From Planctomicrobium piriforme (lineage in GTDB: Bacteria > Planctomycetota > Planctomycetia > Planctomycetales > Planctomycetaceae), in contig NZ_FOQD01000009.1 of NCBI RefSeq assembly GCF_900113665.1, forward strand, positions 186,001 to 250,000: a stretch of DNA of 64,000 nucleotides, given 5' to 3'. The translations under genes were made by a program, and so were the position numbers. Position 1 is the stretch's first letter, and the number at the start of each line of letters is the position of its first letter. Under the pieces are notes generated by a model. That model had not been told where the DNA came from. It saw only the letters and a program-made list of their open reading frames with translations, and did not search any database. Positions 17,402 to 25,743 of the stretch are shown here, piece by piece.

Positions 17402-18505
17402 TCAGGCGGCTTCGCTCTGAGCTTGAGCCGCTGGCAGATAGTGTCGCAGCAGGGCGTCGGGACCGCAGCGGCCGGCGGCGGTGCCGTCCCAGGCGTGCGA
17501 CTGGACGGCTTGCAGCACCCGTTCGGCCACTTTCAAGGCGGCCAGCCCTTGCTGTCCGCTGACGAGCGGGGCTTGTCCAGTGCGGATGCAGTGCAGGAAT
17601 GAACGCAGTTCGGCCGTCAGGGCGTCTTCGTCCGAAGTGTTCATCTTCTCCTGCTTGATGAATCGGGTGAAGATTTCCGGCTTCAACGCGGCAGCGTCGC
17701 AGCGCTTCTGCTGCACGAGTTCGAACGGCAGGTCTCCCCGCAGCATCGGCTCGCCGGGTGTGAATGACATGATGGTCCGGGCGTTGAGATCGGCGATGAC
17801 ACAACCGGTTTCTGACCAGCACTGCAGGCTACGGGTCGCCTGGGGGGCAACTCGGTTTGCGGTGATGTCGGCCACGCAGCCGCCGGGGAAGGTCAGCCGG
17901 GCCTGCACGCAATCTTCCATCCCGCCGACCAGCGTGACGCCAAAGGCATCGACCTGCGACGGTGTTTCCCCGACGAGGGCCAGCACGAGTTCGATGTCGT
18001 GAATCATCAGATCGTGGACCGCGCCGATATCCATCGAGCGGAAGGCATACGGGCTGACCCTTTCGCAGCGAATGTATTTGGGATTGCGGACGAGGTCGGC
18101 TGTTTTCTGGAAGGCGGGATTGAAGCGTTCGATATGGCCGACCTGCAGCGGGACGCTATGCTCGCGAGCCAGTCGGACCAGCACAGCGCCGTCTTCGACG
18201 TTGGCGGTGAGCGGCTTTTCGACGAGGACCGGCACGCTGCGGCAGAGGAAGTCTTCCGCGATAGGACGGTGCAGGCTCGTGGGCACGACGATGGAAACGG
18301 CGTCAACGGAGCTGAGCAGGGTGCGATAGTCGGGGGTCCAGGCACAGCCGCAACTGGCGGCGACCGATTCGCCCTGTTGCTGATTCCCGTCGGCCACGGC
18401 CACGAGTTCGGCCTCGGGCATCTGCGAGAGAATACGGGCATGGTGCCGGCCGAGTGCCCCGACGCCAACGACTGCGACCCGAATCCTGTCAGAATGCGTT
18501 GTCAC
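17402..18505 (-). CDS. Gfo/Idh/MocA-family NAD-dependent oxidoreductase
   Basis: 367 residues. N-terminal Rossmann fold with RVAVVGVGALGRHHARIL at about 9-26, then the EKPL motif (VLVEKPLTAN near 92-101) that contains the catalytic Lys of this family, and the second-domain phrase QVGHIERFNPAF. Substrate is not evident from sequence. Because it directly follows lpxA it may act on a UDP-sugar used for lipid A; the known GnnA dehydrogenase of UDP-GlcNAc belongs to this family and lies beside lpxA in some bacteria. That role is inference. The start is a GTG at 18505 preceded by an AAGGA ribosome site. Confidence 0.85.
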   Translation of the reverse strand: MTTHSDRIRVAVVGVGALGRHHARILSQMPEAELVAVADGNQQQGESVAASCGCAWTPDYRTLLSSVDAVSIVVPTSLHRPIAEDFLCRSVPVLVEKPLTANVEDGAVLVRLAREHSVPLQVGHIERFNPAFQKTADLVRNPKYIRCERVSPYAFRSMDIGAVHDLMIHDIELVLALVGETPSQVDAFGVTLVGGMEDCVQARLTFPGGCVADITANRVAPQATRSLQCWSETGCVIADLNARTIMSFTPGEPMLRGDLPFELVQQKRCDAAALKPEIFTRFIKQEKMNTSDEDALTAELRSFLHCIRTGQAPLVSGQQGLAALKVAERVLQAVQSHAWDGTAAGRCGPDALLRHYLPAAQAQSEAA

Positions 18506-18529
18506 TGCGAAGTCCTTTTCTCGCTGAAT

Positions 18530-18649
18530 AGTTCTCAGTTTTCAGTGATCAGTTTTCAGTTCAAAACCGGATGGAGAGCGAAATTAGAACTCCGGGCGGA
18601 ATGCTTCCGGCTTTCGAAACTGTTAACTGAAGACTGACGACTGAGAACT
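18530..18649. repeat. Heptad repeat hairpin inside the lipid A operon
   Basis: Lies in the gap between lpxA and the Gfo/Idh gene. The left arm (18530-18562) and right arm (18616-18649) are TTTTCAGT-family heptads in inverted orientation; the outer ends pair best (AGTTCTCAGT with ACTGAGAACT). In the transcript it would form a hairpin just upstream of the Gfo/Idh ribosome site. Confidence 0.85.
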
Positions 18650-18676
18650 TCTGTCAATGAATGTGTAATCGTGCCG

Positions 18677-19522
18677 TCAGGCCGTCTTTTTGCGTTCGGT
18701 GTAGGGGGCGCTCCGCGCCGCTTCGCGGGCACGTCCCATCTTGCCGTTGCGTTGATCTTCGATGGCCTGGATCAAAGTGAGTAGTTCGATCGGCAGGGTG
18801 CCGTTCAATTCGTTCGTAAAGTGTTCGCGAACCGCGGCGAGCGTGCGGTGTTCGCGGAACAGCAGTTTCTGTGCGTCGCGAATGACCGAGATCACCGCTT
18901 CGCTGATGCCAGCCCGTCGCATGCCGATGACGTTGACCGTTTTGATTTCGGGATTATCGCTGCCTGCGGAGAGCATGAACGGGGGAATGTCGGTCGGCAC
19001 GCGGCAGCCGCCGCTGACAAACGCCAGCCGGCCGATGGTGGCGAAGTGATGGACGACCGAATTGCCTGAGACGATGGCGCGGTCGTGGACATGCACATGT
19101 CCGCCGAGCAAAACGCCGTTAACAAGCATGGTGTTGTTGTAAAGCCGGCAGTTGTGCGCGACGTGGGCGTTCGACATCAGGAGATTGTTGTTCCCGATGC
19201 GGGTGCTGCCGTCTTCTTTTTCGGCCCCGCGGTTAACAGTGACTCCTTCGCGGAACTGGTTGCTGTCGCCGATTTCCACGGTGGTCGGCGCGCCGGGGCG
19301 ATAGCTGTAATCCTGCGGTTCGCCGCCGATGACCGTATTCGGCCAGAAGCGGTTATCGCACCCGATGGTGGTATGCCCGACCAGGGTGACATGGCTGTCC
19401 AGAATGCACCGATCACCCAAAACGACGTTGGGACCGATGAAACAGAACGGACCGATCTGAAGATCCGATCCCAACTGTGCGGTGGGATGGATGTAAGCCA
19501 GGTTGGAAATTTCGGTGGGCAT
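18677..19522 (-). CDS. lpxA: Acyl-ACP--UDP-N-acetylglucosamine O-acyltransferase LpxA
   Basis: 281 residues, usual length about 260-280. The N-terminal two-thirds are hexapeptide repeats that fold as a left-handed beta helix, beginning IHPTAQLGSDLQIGPFCFIG. The conserved ends of the family are visible: NNLLMSNAHVAHNC (with the catalytic His in that segment), and the family phrase FVSGGCRVPTDIPPFMLSAG. It catalyses the first step of lipid A synthesis, adding an acyl chain to UDP-GlcNAc. Start at ATG 19522. Clustered with ompH and lpxC upstream and a Gfo/Idh enzyme downstream, consistent with an outer membrane with lipid A. Confidence 0.95.
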   Translation of the reverse strand: MPTEISNLAYIHPTAQLGSDLQIGPFCFIGPNVVLGDRCILDSHVTLVGHTTIGCDNRFWPNTVIGGEPQDYSYRPGAPTTVEIGDSNQFREGVTVNRGAEKEDGSTRIGNNNLLMSNAHVAHNCRLYNNTMLVNGVLLGGHVHVHDRAIVSGNSVVHHFATIGRLAFVSGGCRVPTDIPPFMLSAGSDNPEIKTVNVIGMRRAGISEAVISVIRDAQKLLFREHRTLAAVREHFTNELNGTLPIELLTLIQAIEDQRNGKMGRAREAARSAPYTERKKTA

Positions 19523-19535
19523 GAAAGGGGAATCC

Positions 19536-20540
19536 TCACTGGCGAATGGGAGACTCGCTGGGACGGGAACCGGCCGATGCGAGCAGACGGGGTTTCGCCG
19601 ACGAAAGGTGATGAGACGGCAGAGAATCCGCGGCGGGAGACGGAATGTGTCCAGCGAACGCGGAGGAGGGAGTTTCTTCAGCAAGCGCTGCCTGACCGGC
19701 CCGGATCTGGCGAATGATTTCATGGTTGAGGCGATGACCCGACCGGCTCGCGGTGAACCGGCCAATGATGTCGCAGCCCAGCAGGGCAAAATCGCCGACG
19801 CAGTCGAGAATCTTGTGACGCACGCATTCGTCCGGTCGCCGCAGTGCGTTGCCGAGAATTCCTTGCGGCCCAAAGACGAGGGCGTTCTGGTGCGTGGCCC
19901 GACGAGCCAGTCCGGCCTTCTGCAGCTGTTCGGCTTCGTGCTGGAGCACGAAAGTGCGGCAAGCGGCCAGTTCCGTCTGGAACGAAGCAGGCGTCACCGT
20001 GACGTTCAGCGATTGGAATGGAATGGGTCCGGGGCCGAAATCGAGAATGAACCCGATCTGATAGGTTTCATTGCGGGCAGGCTGCACGGCGATGCCGACC
20101 CGATCGGTTTCAATTTGAATTGAGGTCTCTTCGATCCGGACGACCTTGCGGAGTTGATCCTGTTCGACGATTTCGGCGTCGAGCAGGGCTTCCACAAACG
20201 CCAGCGCCGAGCCGTCGCAGATGGGAGGTTCGAGAGCGTTGATCCGCACCAGGCAATTGTCGACCTGGAGGCCGGCGAGGGCGGCCATCACATGTTCAAT
20301 CACCGCGACGCTCGCCCCCTGATGGGTAATGACCGTGCAGCGTTCCTGCGGAGTGACGTATTCGACCAGGGCGGGAATTCGCACCGGCGCGGCGAGGTCA
20401 ACTCGTTCGAAGACAATTCCGTGATCGCAAGGAGCAGGACAGAATTCCAGTTTCACGTCAGCACCGTGAAACAGGCCAAAGCCCGTCACGGCGACCGGAC
20501 GGGCGATGGTTTGCTGGCGGCGTTGGGCAGGCTGGCTCAT
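19536..20540 (-). CDS. lpxC: UDP-3-O-acyl-N-acetylglucosamine deacetylase LpxC
   Basis: 334 residues. The zinc site motifs are visible: IEHVMAALAGLQVDN (His83), the RHKILDCVGD motif with His and Asp, and the later GHRLNHEI His. The phrase QNALVFGP and PPICDGSA are conserved in LpxC. It commits UDP-acyl-GlcNAc to lipid A. A Ser/Pro-rich C-terminal extension of about 40 residues is not part of the catalytic fold. Start at ATG 20540. It lies 13 bp upstream of lpxA, so the two genes are almost certainly co-transcribed. Confidence 0.95.
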   Translation of the reverse strand: MSQPAQRRQQTIARPVAVTGFGLFHGADVKLEFCPAPCDHGIVFERVDLAAPVRIPALVEYVTPQERCTVITHQGASVAVIEHVMAALAGLQVDNCLVRINALEPPICDGSALAFVEALLDAEIVEQDQLRKVVRIEETSIQIETDRVGIAVQPARNETYQIGFILDFGPGPIPFQSLNVTVTPASFQTELAACRTFVLQHEAEQLQKAGLARRATHQNALVFGPQGILGNALRRPDECVRHKILDCVGDFALLGCDIIGRFTASRSGHRLNHEIIRQIRAGQAALAEETPSSAFAGHIPSPAADSLPSHHLSSAKPRLLASAGSRPSESPIRQ

Positions 20541-20586
20541 GAGACATCCTTGATGGGCGACCGGAAGACGCGTGCAGAGTGGGCGA

Positions 20587-21327
20587 TCAGCGCTTCACGC
20601 CGCCCGGCAAGGCGCCGGTGGGGAGCCGCTTCGTCTCAGGTCGCGTCGCCGATTCAGCGGGCGTCTTCGTCGCCGCTCCGGCAGCAGGCAGGCCGCCGTT
20701 CTGCTTCTGCCAGGCGCTGTTCAGGTAATCGAGGATCGGATCGGTGATGTCGTCTTCGGATCGGAAATGCACCACCTGGCGGTTCATGCCGTTGATGATT
20801 TCCTTCGGGTCCGTCGCTTCGTTGACGTTGTCGCGGCTGAATCGCAGGACCAGCGTGTACTTGTAATAGCTGGCATATCGCTGGACGGCGTCTTCGACTT
20901 CCAGGTAGACCGTCTTGTAGATCTCGGCCTCCTTGCGAAGGAAATCCCGCTGGGCGACCCGCTTGAAGCTTTCGAGGTCGGTCTGCGCTTTCAGCATGTC
21001 GCTTTCGATGCGGGTGAACTCGGGGCTCCCTTCCTGCAGGCTGCCGCTGGAAAGTTGTCCCTGCAACTGCTGAAACTTTTGGACGAGGGCCTTGGCTTCG
21101 CTGTCGGTCTGTTCGATTTCGCTCTGGAGCGATTCGGTCAGGGCAGAGAACTTCTGGTAGTTTTTGAAGACGTGGGCCATGTCGATCAGGCCCACCTGAT
21201 GGGTGGCGGCCGGCGTTGCGGCGGCGGGAGCTGTCGCAGCGGGGGCTTGAGCCCACAGGCTGGACGGAGCACTGGCAGCGGCCAGGGCCAAAGCGAGACA
21301 AAGTTTTTTCACGGCGAAGCACTCCAT
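20587..21327 (-). CDS. OmpH/Skp-family periplasmic chaperone
   Basis: 246 residues. Signal peptide at about 1-26 (KKLCLALALAAASAPSSLWA), an Ala/Pro/Thr-rich linker, then the OmpH pattern VGLIDMAHVFKNYQKF followed by a long coiled coil (about 60-135) and a C-terminal helical part. A further Ala/Thr/Pro-rich tail ends the protein. Such proteins trimerise and carry outer-membrane proteins through the periplasm. In many bacteria they sit upstream of lipid A genes, as here. The initiation ATG at 21327 could be replaced by a GTG five codons later. Confidence 0.88.
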   Translation of the reverse strand: MECFAVKKLCLALALAAASAPSSLWAQAPAATAPAAATPAATHQVGLIDMAHVFKNYQKFSALTESLQSEIEQTDSEAKALVQKFQQLQGQLSSGSLQEGSPEFTRIESDMLKAQTDLESFKRVAQRDFLRKEAEIYKTVYLEVEDAVQRYASYYKYTLVLRFSRDNVNEATDPKEIINGMNRQVVHFRSEDDITDPILDYLNSAWQKQNGGLPAAGAATKTPAESATRPETKRLPTGALPGGVKR

Positions 21328-21525
21328 TGCGTTGCCTGTTGAGTCTGATCCTTCAGCACTCAGTCGTGTTGTCGACGGTCAGGCGTCCCCCTAACCCGGA
21401 TTGCGGCAAGAGAAACAATCGACTGCGTATTCTGCACACGCGGCCAATCTGGTCAAGATGAGTTGATTCCTGAGGAATGTCGGGCTTTTCGGGCGATGTC
21501 GAGAAGGTAGCCGGTGCGGCGCACG

Positions 21526-21559
21526 AAAAAGCCCGCTGCAACCGTGAGTTGCAGCGGGC
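21526..21559 (-). terminator. Rho-independent terminator of the Cys-rich protein gene
   Basis: Reading the minus strand, a perfect 12-bp stem (21548-21559 with 21531-21542) with a 5-nt loop is followed by five T (21526-21530 on the minus strand). It lies 34 bp past the stop of the cysteine-rich gene and separates it from the ompH cluster. Confidence 0.9.
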
Positions 21560-21592
21560 AAAATCATTTCGGCCTGATTGTGTCAGACTGAA

Positions 21593-22033
21593 TTACTTGG
21601 CCGGAGCGGGAGCCGGAGCCGGGGCAGCCGGGGTGTCTTCCGGCGGCTTCGGAGCAGGCGGGTTTTCCGCTGGCGGAGCCGGGGCGTCAGCCTTGACGGC
21701 CGGAGCGGCTTCGGTCGTCGTGGTGGTGGTGGTGCAACCGCCAGCACAGGGAGCGGTCGTTCCGCACGGGGTCTGGCAGCTCGGGGCACAAGCAGCGCCG
21801 CACGGGGATTCGCAGCTTGGTGCACAAGCAGCGCCGCAGGGGCTTTCACAGCTTGGAGCACAAGTGCTTCCGCACGGGGTGGCGCAGCTCGGGGCGGCAC
21901 AGGTGCTGGTGGTACCGCAGCACTTGCTCTTGCGGCCACGGAACAAGCCTGCCTGGGCGACATCGCCCAGCATCACGGCCGAAAGCGCGGCCACAGCAAC
22001 GAGGGTCAACACCTTTTTCATCATCGCAGTCAC
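21593..22033 (-). CDS. Exported Cys/Pro-rich repeat protein
   Basis: 146 residues. Signal peptide (KKVLTLVAVAALSAVMLGDVAQA), then a region with 16 cysteines organised as repeats of CAPSCESPCGAA-like units. The repeat is also visible at DNA level as tandem units of about 36 bp. The C-terminal 45 residues are Pro/Ala-rich. The mature protein is likely exported and cross-linked by disulfides. Planctomycete cell walls have been described as proline- and cystine-rich protein, so a structural role is possible; this is inference. It is monocistronic, with a terminator downstream and a long 5' region. No known domain is recognised. Confidence 0.75.
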   Translation of the reverse strand: MTAMMKKVLTLVAVAALSAVMLGDVAQAGLFRGRKSKCCGTTSTCAAPSCATPCGSTCAPSCESPCGAACAPSCESPCGAACAPSCQTPCGTTAPCAGGCTTTTTTTEAAPAVKADAPAPPAENPPAPKPPEDTPAAPAPAPAPAK

Positions 22034-22162
22034 TCCTGTTTCAAATCGGTCTCAAAATCCCTGACGCATTCCAGCGGCTCCCCCTGTCAAACTCCCGCAG
22101 AAACAGGCGGCAGTGGATAGAGCGGCTGCAGTGGATTTGCTGATCGCAACAATTCCTAGGTC

Positions 22163-22191
22163 TAGGTACTTTGGGTAGGTCGCAATGTCAA
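22163..22191 (-). promoter_or_regulatory. Candidate promoter of the Cys-rich protein gene
   Basis: On the minus strand a TTGACA box (22186-22191) is followed after 17 bp by TACCTA (22163-22168), a weak -10 match. It would give a leader of roughly 120 nt before the start at 22033. Confidence 0.3.
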
Positions 22192-22987
22192 ATCATTTCG
22201 TTCCAAACTTCCCTCAAAGAGCGAATTCAACGTAAAAATGGGTTGAATGAAAAAAATAGGCAACAAATTCAGCTCGAAGACGCCGTGAAATCACCGTGTT
22301 GTGAGTGACTTTGCCGACCTTGCCGGAGCGTGGCGAAATGGCGACGTGCCTTTTGTGCCGACTGCGCCGATTACCGGGTCCGCGCAGACCGGATGGAAGG
22401 TAGAGTTGTTGCAGGCGTTGGAATCGTTGTGGCCTGTCGTACTGAGGATGCCAATCATGGTGATTCCGCACTGTGTCTGCCGAGACAGACTGAAGTTCCA
22501 GCGGGCATCACGCCGAAATTGTAGTTCGGATGGTTTGAATCAAACGAAACGGGAAGGCCTTTCCCAGCGATCGCAAGATGCGTAGCAGTCGTTTGCCAAA
22601 AACCACCAGGGGGGGTTTACGCTTGGAACGGGGGGGCGGATCGAAGCGGCAGGACGCCGTCGCGATCTTCTGACCGTCTGCTTGCGTGACTTAAGGGGCG
22701 CAATTTTTTTGCTGCTGAGTAACGCGTTCAATTCGTTGAACGCGTGGGCTCCCTCACCACGGCGCCTGTCGCGGCGCCGAACCGGACGACGAGCTGCTGA
22801 CCACAGTAAGTCATCTGTTCGCATCGCGATTTCGTGCCGTTTCCTTTTCCTGAGATGACCCCGAAGCCGACGCTGGTTTTTGCCATGGACCCACGGGCTA
22901 GGAGAGCCGGCCATGTTGTCGAACTAGGGGTGAAGATCTGGAGCATATGAGCTCCGACCCAGACAGATTGTGATTGGAGAGCCCGCA
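22192..22987. other. Long gene-free region with hairpins upstream of the HTH-receiver gene
   Basis: No reading frame in these 800 bp has family features. It holds an AT-rich part (to about 22280), a perfect 10-bp stem with a TTCG loop (22722-22745), and a second stem of GC pairs (22760-22766 with 22773-22779). A short palindrome, GGAGC-N6-GCTCC, lies near 22940. A T-tract at 22704-22710 precedes the first hairpin. This could be a structured leader or a small RNA. Confidence 0.45.
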
Positions 22988-23560
22988 ATGAGGACGATCT
23001 TCACTACTGGTCAAGTCGCCAAAATTTGTAAAGTCGCACCACGCACCGTCAGTAAGTGGTTCGACTCAGGGCGGCTCCGCGGATACCGGATTCCGGGATC
23101 CCAGGACCGTCGGATTCCCCGTGAGCACCTGATCCGTTTCCTTAAGGAACACGGCATGCCGCTCGGCGAACTCGAAGACGAAGCGATGGGCAAACTGCTC
23201 CTCGTCGGCGTCGACGGGACCGTGCGGTCAGGACTCGAAGGAGTCTTACCGATTGAGGATTTCAAAATCGAAATCGCTGCCAGCGGTTTCGAAGCTGGAA
23301 TCCAGGCGGAATCGCTGCACCCGGACTGCGTCGTCATCGACTTCGCCATGGGCCGCAACGAGAGCCTGATGATTGCGTCGAATCTGCGTCGTAACAACGA
23401 CTATGCGGACACAGTGCTCATCGCCCTGCTGAGCGATGACGATACCGCGAGCGGATTCGATCGCACGATTTTCAATGAGACGTTCCGCAAACCGTTCGAT
23501 GCAGCTCTGCTGGCGGAACGGATTCGGACGCTTGTCAGCCGTCGCAAGACGCTGGTCTAG
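22988..23560 (+). CDS. Response-regulator-like protein with N-terminal HTH and C-terminal receiver
   Basis: 190 residues. Residues 1-58 are an excisionase/MerR-like winged helix (TTGQVAKICKVAPRTVSKWF, then RRIPREHLIRFL). Residues 68-185 form a receiver domain with Asp118 (CVVIDFAMG) and Lys168 (FRKPF) in the phospho-acceptor and lysine positions. The order HTH then receiver is the reverse of most response regulators. No sensor kinase is in the window. The start is the ATG at 22988 with GGAG nine bases upstream. It likely controls transcription after phosphorylation; targets unknown. Confidence 0.82.
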   Translation: MRTIFTTGQVAKICKVAPRTVSKWFDSGRLRGYRIPGSQDRRIPREHLIRFLKEHGMPLGELEDEAMGKLLLVGVDGTVRSGLEGVLPIEDFKIEIAASGFEAGIQAESLHPDCVVIDFAMGRNESLMIASNLRRNNDYADTVLIALLSDDDTASGFDRTIFNETFRKPFDAALLAERIRTLVSRRKTLV

Positions 23561-23893
23561 TACTGCGGATTGCCGCAGGTCGCCAATTTGGCGACGCGAG
23601 CTTCGGAGCCTGTGCCGGAGGGCGCTTGCGCCTGACGGCATGAGGACGGCCAATGGCGGTTTCCCAAAACTGCCCTCTGGTTCTATCGGATTGCAAGTAC
23701 TTCCAATAACTGCTTCTCCGAATTCGTGGGTCCACTCTCATCCGAATGTTGGGGAACGTTCGGCTGAACCGCGTTCGGCGACCGCAACTCTGGAAGTCCA
23801 AGCAGACGACGGGATTTCGAAGGCAAAATGGTGTATCGTCATGCGGCCCGGCCTAGCCGGGCAACGTCTCGTGACTGTTGACCGGATTCGCTG
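23561..23893. other. Gene-free gap with three hairpins
   Basis: No credible coding frame. A 6-bp stem with a 4-nt loop (23563-23578) follows the regulator stop. It is directly followed by the near-palindrome GTCGCCAATTTGGCGAC (23579-23595). A third stem, GCCCGGC-CTA-GCCGGGC, lies at 23846-23862 just before the next gene. The first two could end transcription, but no T-tract follows them. Confidence 0.6.
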
Positions 23894-25723
23894 ATGAGCG
23901 GCTCGACTAAAACGCACGAAGCGACCCCTGCACTGGGGGTCGCTTCGTTCCTTTCCAGCCCCTGGCTTCCCGCCTGCCTGGGGCTGCTCGCCTTTTTCTC
24001 CGTCCTGGCATCCATCGATGTCGCGCAGGACGTGGCCTGGTCGGCGAACGGACCGGGACTCACATTCGACGAAGGCCTCAATGTTGAAGGGGGCGTCTAC
24101 GTCGTCGAATCGGTGCTGCGCTCCGGCTTGAGCGCTGCTCATCCCGCGACCATGAGCGACATCTTCAACGGGAAGTCGTATCACCCCGACTATCCGCCGC
24201 TGGGAAGATTGCCGCTGGGGCTCGCCAATGCCGTCCTCTTCCGCACTATCGGTGCGGACGGACACGAACTCTATGTGATCACCTACGCTCGAGTGGCGTC
24301 GGCAGTGCTCTTCGGCCTGCTGGTGACGCTGGTCTCGGCGTTCACGCGGGATCGCGCCGGCCCCGTCGCCGGCTTGGGGGCTGGCCTGGCAATCTGGCTC
24401 ACTCCGCGGGTCTTTGCCCATGCCCATCTGGCGTCGGTCGAGACGATGATGAACCTGACTTACGCCGCGTGCGTGCTGTTTACCGTCTATTGGCTGGCGG
24501 ATCGAAAAACGCTACGGGCACGCGATGGCATTCTGCCGGGACTGTTCCTGGGTCTCGCATTGCTGACCAAGATTCAGGCGGTCTTCCTGCCGCCGGTGCT
24601 GGCGATCTGGATTTTGTATTACTGGCGGAAGGAAGGCATTCTGCCGCTGCTGACGCTGGCCGGCACCTCGTTTGTGGTGTTCCTGCTGGGCTGGCCGTGG
24701 CTGTGGAGTGATCCCCTGCATCGCTTCTTCGAGTACTTCGCCCAGACGACCGATCGGGTCACGCTGTATTGCTATTACTTTGGACGGCGGTATGCGGATC
24801 GCGACGTTCCCTGGCACTACCCGTTTGTGATGTTCATGCTGACCACGCCGTTGCCGGCTCTTGCGCTGGGGTGCTGGGGCGCGACTCAGGAAAAGTCCCG
24901 GAAACACTTGCGCAGCTCGCGGTCTCGCGAACGGCAATTCAAGCTGACTCGCAAGGAAAATCAGCTTTTGCTGGGTGCGTTCGCGTTGCCGCTGGTAGTG
25001 TTCGCACTCCCGAAAGTTCCTGTATACGACGGAGAACGGCTGTTCCTCGTCGTCTGGCCGATCTTTGCAGTTTGGACGGGCATTGGCGCGAAACACGCCA
25101 TCGACTGGGCGCGCAATAAGTGGAACGATCAGATCACGACCCTGTTCGTCGCGATCGCGATTCTGGTTCCACTCTGGACGATGTCCGTTTTGCAGCCCTG
25201 TCAGTTGAGCTTTTACAACACAATAATCGGCGGTTTGCGGGGCGCCTCGATGGCGGGGCTCGAACCGACCTATTGGGGAGACAGTCTCACTCCCAAATTC
25301 CTGCAGCGCATCAGTGACGACATTCCGGAAGGGGCGCGAGTCGGCGTCGCTCCCGTCCTGCATCCATTGTATCTCGAAGGGCTGCGCAAGGATTCGTGGC
25401 TCCGTCATCGCCCTGACCTGACGCTCGTGGCCTATGACGACAAAGAGCCAAATCCGCCGCAATATGTGCTGGTGATCCGTCGTCATGCCGACCCGTGGAC
25501 GTCGCTCACGAAAAAGGCACCAGGGACGGTGACCGTGGGCGAAGTTGAACGGCAGTCGGTGCAGTTGGCAGAACTGGTGAAACTTCCAGACCCCAAACCC
25601 GGGCCGCTGGTTCCTGATCCACTGCCTGCCGAGCCAGTCCCGGCATCGCCAGTGCCAGTGACCCCTCAGGCTGCCCCGATCCCAGACGCTCCAATTCCCG
25701 CGATCCTTGCACCGGCACAATAA
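23894..25723 (+). CDS. Membrane glycosyltransferase, GT39/ArnT-like
   Basis: 609 residues with about ten hydrophobic segments. The first periplasmic loop contains the family's acidic motif (TFDEGLNVEGG) and a YHPDYPPLGRLPLGLANA region like ArnT/PMT glycosyltransferases that use polyprenyl-linked sugars. Later parts have KIQAVFLPPVLAIW and a WPWLWSDPLHR loop. It likely moves a sugar onto a lipid or protein outside the membrane; substrate unknown. The C-terminal 60 residues are Pro/Ala-rich and probably not catalytic. Start at ATG 23894. Confidence 0.7.
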   Translation: MSGSTKTHEATPALGVASFLSSPWLPACLGLLAFFSVLASIDVAQDVAWSANGPGLTFDEGLNVEGGVYVVESVLRSGLSAAHPATMSDIFNGKSYHPDYPPLGRLPLGLANAVLFRTIGADGHELYVITYARVASAVLFGLLVTLVSAFTRDRAGPVAGLGAGLAIWLTPRVFAHAHLASVETMMNLTYAACVLFTVYWLADRKTLRARDGILPGLFLGLALLTKIQAVFLPPVLAIWILYYWRKEGILPLLTLAGTSFVVFLLGWPWLWSDPLHRFFEYFAQTTDRVTLYCYYFGRRYADRDVPWHYPFVMFMLTTPLPALALGCWGATQEKSRKHLRSSRSRERQFKLTRKENQLLLGAFALPLVVFALPKVPVYDGERLFLVVWPIFAVWTGIGAKHAIDWARNKWNDQITTLFVAIAILVPLWTMSVLQPCQLSFYNTIIGGLRGASMAGLEPTYWGDSLTPKFLQRISDDIPEGARVGVAPVLHPLYLEGLRKDSWLRHRPDLTLVAYDDKEPNPPQYVLVIRRHADPWTSLTKKAPGTVTVGEVERQSVQLAELVKLPDPKPGPLVPDPLPAEPVPASPVPVTPQAAPIPDAPIPAILAPAQ

Positions 25724-25743
25724 CCGTGCTCGCTTCGGTTCGC

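Noticed and set aside
22301..22585. Plus-strand frame of 94 codons upstream of the HTH-receiver gene
   Set aside because: No family, no ribosome site and poor codon pattern; treated as non-coding.
22704..22745. Intrinsic terminator at the TTCG hairpin
   Set aside because: The T-tract precedes the stem on the plus strand and no T-run follows on either strand.
22540..22914. Minus-strand Arg-rich frame of 124 codons
   Set aside because: Composition is typical of antisense frames and there is no domain or ribosome site.
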